NCBI GenBank assembly: GCA_946529215.1
Contig: CAMMZC010000014.1
Coordinates: 1-36,260 of the forward strand
Length of the DNA stretch: 36,260 nucleotides
From: an uncultured Clostridia bacterium
GTDB lineage: Bacteria; Bacillota; Clostridia; TANB77; CAG-508
Reading direction: 5' to 3'
Part shown: one piece after another, positions 33,441 to 36,260 of the stretch
Numbering within the stretch: position 1 is the first letter of the stretch
Layout of the letters: every line of letters begins with the position of its first letter
Notes under the pieces: model-generated
Told to the model about the DNA's origin: nothing
The model's input: only the letters and a program-made list of their open reading frames with translations
Databases searched by the model: none
Made by a program: the position numbers and the translations under genes

Positions 33441-35189
33441 TTATTCAAGTATAGCTTTTATTCTTCTTACACCTGAAGAGCTTGATTCTTCTTTCTTAAT
33501 TTTAAAATGACCAAGTTCAGAAGTATTGCTTACATGAGGTCCTCCACATAGTTCAAGTGAAACATCACCTATTTTGTATACAGAAACTATATCCCCATAT
33601 TTTTCAATAAACATTGCTTCTGCGCCTTGCGAAATTGCTTCGTCTTTTTTCATTTCAAAATGTTCTACTGGAATTGCTTCTTCAATCCATTTATTTATTA
33701 AATCTTCAGTAGCCTTTTTCTCTTCATCTGTCATTTTTGCATCATGTGAAAAGTCAAATCTTAATCTTTCAGATGTAATATTGCTTCCTCTTTGATGTAC
33801 ATGACTTCCTAAAACTTGCTTTAATGCTGCATTCAGAAGGTGTGTTGCTGTATGGTATTTTGTTTCCATTTCTCCAGTACTTGCTAATCCTCCTTTAAAT
33901 TTTTGCTCAGATCCTGCTCTAGATTTTTCTTGGTGCTCTTTAAATAAAGCTTTAAACCCTTCCATATCTATTGTCATATTATTTTCTTTAGCTAAGTCAC
34001 CAGTTACTTCTGGAGGGAATCCATAAGTATCATATAATCTAAATACTACTTTTCCTTCTATTTTATCTTTTCCTTGAGTTTTTAATTTATTTACTTCTTT
34101 TTCAAATTCTCTCTCTCCGTGTGCAAGAGTCTTTACAAATTTATCTTTTTCTTCTAATAATACTTGCTTAATTTGCTCTCTATTTTTTGCTAAATCAGGA
34201 TACATTTCTTTTAAAACATCAATATCTAAATCTATTAAATTTGAAAGTTCATTTAGGTCTATTTGTAACTTGTTCATGTGTCTTATCATTCTTCTAATAA
34301 GTCTTCTTAAAACATATCCTCTGTCTAAGTTGCTTGGTCTTCCTCCATCACAAATTATCATCATTGAAGAACGTAAATGTTCTGCTACAACTCTTCTGCT
34401 ATAAATATCATCTTGTTTTTCAAGTTCTTCTAATTTTTTCATTACATCTATAAAAATTTCTGTATCATAAGGTGTTTCTTTTCCTTGAAGAAGCATATTT
34501 ACTCTTTCAAGTCCAAGCCCTGTATCAACATTTTTTTGACTTAAAGGTGTAATACTACCATCTTCATGTTTAAAGAATTCCATAAATACATTGTTCCAAA
34601 TTTCAACATATTTTCCACAATCACAATCAGGATTACATTCTGGTGAACATTTTGGCTTTCCTGTATCATAGAAAATTTCCGTATCACTTCCACAAGGTCC
34701 TGTTTCTCCTGCAATCCACCAATTATCTTTAAGAAAATATATTCTTTCTTTTGGAATTCCTGCTTTTTCCCAATATGAAGCAGATTCTTCATCTTTACCA
34801 ATTGTCTCATTTCCTCCAAAACATGTTACAGATAATTTATCTACTGGAATTTCTAATTCTTTTGTTAAAAACTCAAAACTCATTGTTATTGATTCTTCTT
34901 TGAAATAATCTCCAAGCGACCAATTTCCAAGCATTTCGAAATATGTTAAATGCCTGTTATCTCCAACTTCGTCTATGTCAACAGTTCTAACACATTTTTG
35001 ATAATCTGTAAGTCTTGTTCCTTCTGGGTGTTTTTGTCCTAAAAGATATGGTACTAGTGGTTGCATTCCTGCAGTATTGAATAATACTGATGGATCATTT
35101 TCTGGTATTAGTGGTGCTGATGGAATTACCTTATGTCCATGTCTTTCAAAAAAATTTAAATATTTATTTCTTAATTCTAAAGCATTCAT
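33441..35189 (-). CDS. alaS: Short alanine-tRNA ligase lacking the C-terminal C-Ala domain
   Basis: AlaRS charges tRNA-Ala. The 582-residue protein has class II motif 1 ('PSVLFNTAGMQPLVPYLLG'), motif 2 ('FEMLGNWSLGDYFK') and motif 3 ('DTGLGLERVNMLLQG'). The editing domain is present with zinc ligands H446 and H450 ('HTATHLLNAAL') and C548 and H552 ('CGGPHVSN'). It ends right after this domain with 'GVRRIKAILE'. Most bacterial AlaRS continue for about 280 residues to the dimerising C-Ala domain. The Cys-rich insert 'CSPECNPDCDCGKYVEIWNN' and 'VRTVDIDEVGDNRHLTYFE' resemble, from memory, the short AlaRS of Patescibacteria. AGAAAGGAAG precedes the ATG. Active and complete; not a truncation by mutation, since no open frame continues. 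Confidence 0.92.
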   Translation of the reverse strand: MNALELRNKYLNFFERHGHKVIPSAPLIPENDPSVLFNTAGMQPLVPYLLGQKHPEGTRLTDYQKCVRTVDIDEVGDNRHLTYFEMLGNWSLGDYFKEESITMSFEFLTKELEIPVDKLSVTCFGGNETIGKDEESASYWEKAGIPKERIYFLKDNWWIAGETGPCGSDTEIFYDTGKPKCSPECNPDCDCGKYVEIWNNVFMEFFKHEDGSITPLSQKNVDTGLGLERVNMLLQGKETPYDTEIFIDVMKKLEELEKQDDIYSRRVVAEHLRSSMMIICDGGRPSNLDRGYVLRRLIRRMIRHMNKLQIDLNELSNLIDLDIDVLKEMYPDLAKNREQIKQVLLEEKDKFVKTLAHGEREFEKEVNKLKTQGKDKIEGKVVFRLYDTYGFPPEVTGDLAKENNMTIDMEGFKALFKEHQEKSRAGSEQKFKGGLASTGEMETKYHTATHLLNAALKQVLGSHVHQRGSNITSERLRFDFSHDAKMTDEEKKATEDLINKWIEEAIPVEHFEMKKDEAISQGAEAMFIEKYGDIVSVYKIGDVSLELCGGPHVSNTSELGHFKIKKEESSSSGVRRIKAILE

Positions 35190-35209
35190 TGTATACTTCC
35201 TTTCTGTTT

Positions 35210-36260
35210 TTAAAATTTCTCATTTTCATTTCTATATTGCTCTTCACATTGTTCTACAGCCTTTTCTACGTCTCCATTATTTGCATTTAATATGTTAATT
35301 GCATCATTAGGATTATTTATACTTGCTCTTTCCATTAATTCTTTTACTTTTTCTGGTTCTTGTGCCTGTGAAATAATTATATTATTTCTTTCTTTTATAG
35401 CTTGATTTATTGCTTGTTCAACATCTGAATTATCTTCACTTAATTTTGAATTTGTTCTTTCTAGCAAATCATCTACTTCTTCTTCATTTGAACAACCTCC
35501 AATTGTCATTGCTAAAATTTTAAAATTAGCTTCTCTTCCTTCATAATCAACAATACTTTCTAAATGTAAATGGGCCGCTGTATTTGTGTTACCATCTGCA
35601 TCTTCTCTTTCTGTTTTTTCTCCTTCAGGATGTCTTCTCCCTTCTTTTGCTACTTCTCTTAAATGCTCAGTTCCTTTATGTGGATCTACAATTTTTCTTG
35701 CATCAAAGTCATTTTGATCTGTTCCATCATATTTATCTTGCAAAGTTATTCCAACTCTTCCATCATTATCTCTTGTGTTATATGCTAAACTTGCTTCAAC
35801 TATTCCATAAGGAGATTTTTGATTTATTGCTATAGATACATTTTTTTCTTTATTTCCTTTAAATTGCATAATTGTATCTGCCTTTTCTGTTGTTGCTTCA
35901 TCTTTTTGTCCATCTATATTAGTTATTCTATTGTTTTCACCTTTATATATTTCACATACATCTTTAGGAAAAGACTCTATACTTCCATCTTTGTGTCTTG
36001 CAACTGCAACAAAAGGAGTATCTGGCACTTTTACACCTAAAGCTGCTAATTTATATGTTGGAATTATTTCTATTGTATCAACATCTGCATATTGTTCTTT
36101 GTCTGCTAACCCTAGTTCTTCTTTTAAGTTTTCTCCATGAATGCCTACTTTTTGGTTTAGTGGCATTGTATTCATCCCAACTATTCCTAATCTTTGTGCA
36201 TTTTGTTTAGATATATTAAAAGGTACTTCTTCATCTCTATTTTCTGTGTTATTTCCTGTT
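35210..36260 (-). CDS. Partial protein with two UBA-like repeats (5' end outside window)
   Basis: I do not recognise this protein. The frame stays open to the window edge and an ATG at 36175 is internal to it, so the true start lies outside and at least 350 residues are present. The N-terminal part seen here contains 'YADVDTIEIIPTYKLAALGV' and 'PDTPFVAVARHKDGSIESFP'; the middle has 'QDKYDGTDQNDFDARK' and an 'AAHLHLESIVDYEGREANF' stretch. The last 100 residues are helical with two related segments: 'NEEEVDDLLERTNSKLSEDN' with 'VEQAINQA', and 'PEKVKELMERA' with 'DAINILNANNGDVEKAVEQC'. The latter is the pattern of UBA/EF-Ts N-terminal folds. It lies 20 nt before alaS and is probably co-transcribed. 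Confidence 0.75.
   Translation of the reverse strand, partial: TGNNTENRDEEVPFNISKQNAQRLGIVGMNTMPLNQKVGIHGENLKEELGLADKEQYADVDTIEIIPTYKLAALGVKVPDTPFVAVARHKDGSIESFPKDVCEIYKGENNRITNIDGQKDEATTEKADTIMQFKGNKEKNVSIAINQKSPYGIVEASLAYNTRDNDGRVGITLQDKYDGTDQNDFDARKIVDPHKGTEHLREVAKEGRRHPEGEKTEREDADGNTNTAAHLHLESIVDYEGREANFKILAMTIGGCSNEEEVDDLLERTNSKLSEDNSDVEQAINQAIKERNNIIISQAQEPEKVKELMERASINNPNDAINILNANNGDVEKAVEQCEEQYRNENEKF

Noticed and set aside
1..36260. CRISPR arrays, insertion sequences and prophage genes
   Set aside because: I saw no spaced direct repeats of array type, no transposase motifs and no phage structural genes in the window.

Overview
This AT-rich window looks like chromosome from a spore-forming, low-GC Firmicute, most likely an uncultured gut-type member of the Clostridia (inferred). 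The support is a complete GerA-type germinant-receptor operon, the spore-coat protease YabG next to Veg, a YlbF/YmcA protein, PlsY, YqeG, sigma-A-like promoters with 16-17 bp spacers and strong GGAGG-type ribosome sites. No insertion sequence, phage module or CRISPR array was seen. Gene functions below come from motif recognition by eye; no database search was run.

Layout. (1) 1-5951, minus strand: a membrane-anchored HExxH protein, a YhcC/YtqA-type radical SAM protein, and an overlapping pair of unrecognised genes, of which the 895-residue one carries an internal duplication. (2) 6050-11680, minus strand: an M24 aminopeptidase, a prepilin peptidase, YqeG and a membrane metallopeptidase in one probable operon; then a GT4 glycosyltransferase with a YlbF-family protein (and a possible 47-codon leader ORF), and a SprT-like metalloprotein. 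(3) 11808-16671: a U32 protein on the plus strand, divergent from the SprT-like gene; a zinc-ribbon protein; and plsY-gpsA for phospholipid synthesis. (4) 16984-19335: a VirD4/TraG-type coupling ATPase with its own promoter and terminator and no visible conjugation partners. (5) 19582-25724, plus strand: tRNA-Gly, gerA-gerB-gerC with a small two-helix fourth gene, a short YabG and Veg. (6) 25758-29466, minus strand: an acyl-CoA ligase whose promoter is buried in two abutting perfect palindromes, a small membrane protein, tRNA-Gln(CTG), a rhodanese, a DnaA-box cluster and a DUF1294 protein. (7) 29546-36260, minus strand: an S66/MccF-like peptidase behind a class II aaRS-like gene broken at an A8 run, an anchored protein of unknown function, a short AlaRS without the C-terminal domain, and a protein with UBA-like repeats that runs off the edge.

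How the parts fit together. The Ger genes and YabG serve spore germination and coat maturation. plsY-gpsA make the phospholipid precursor, and the acyl-CoA ligase may feed on fatty acids. The items most worth a second look are the DnaA-box cluster away from any dnaA gene, the frameshifted AsnRS-like gene coupled to an MccF-like peptidase, the catalytic-domain-only YabG, the internally duplicated 895-residue protein, the orphan coupling ATPase, and several long perfect palindromes at promoters.
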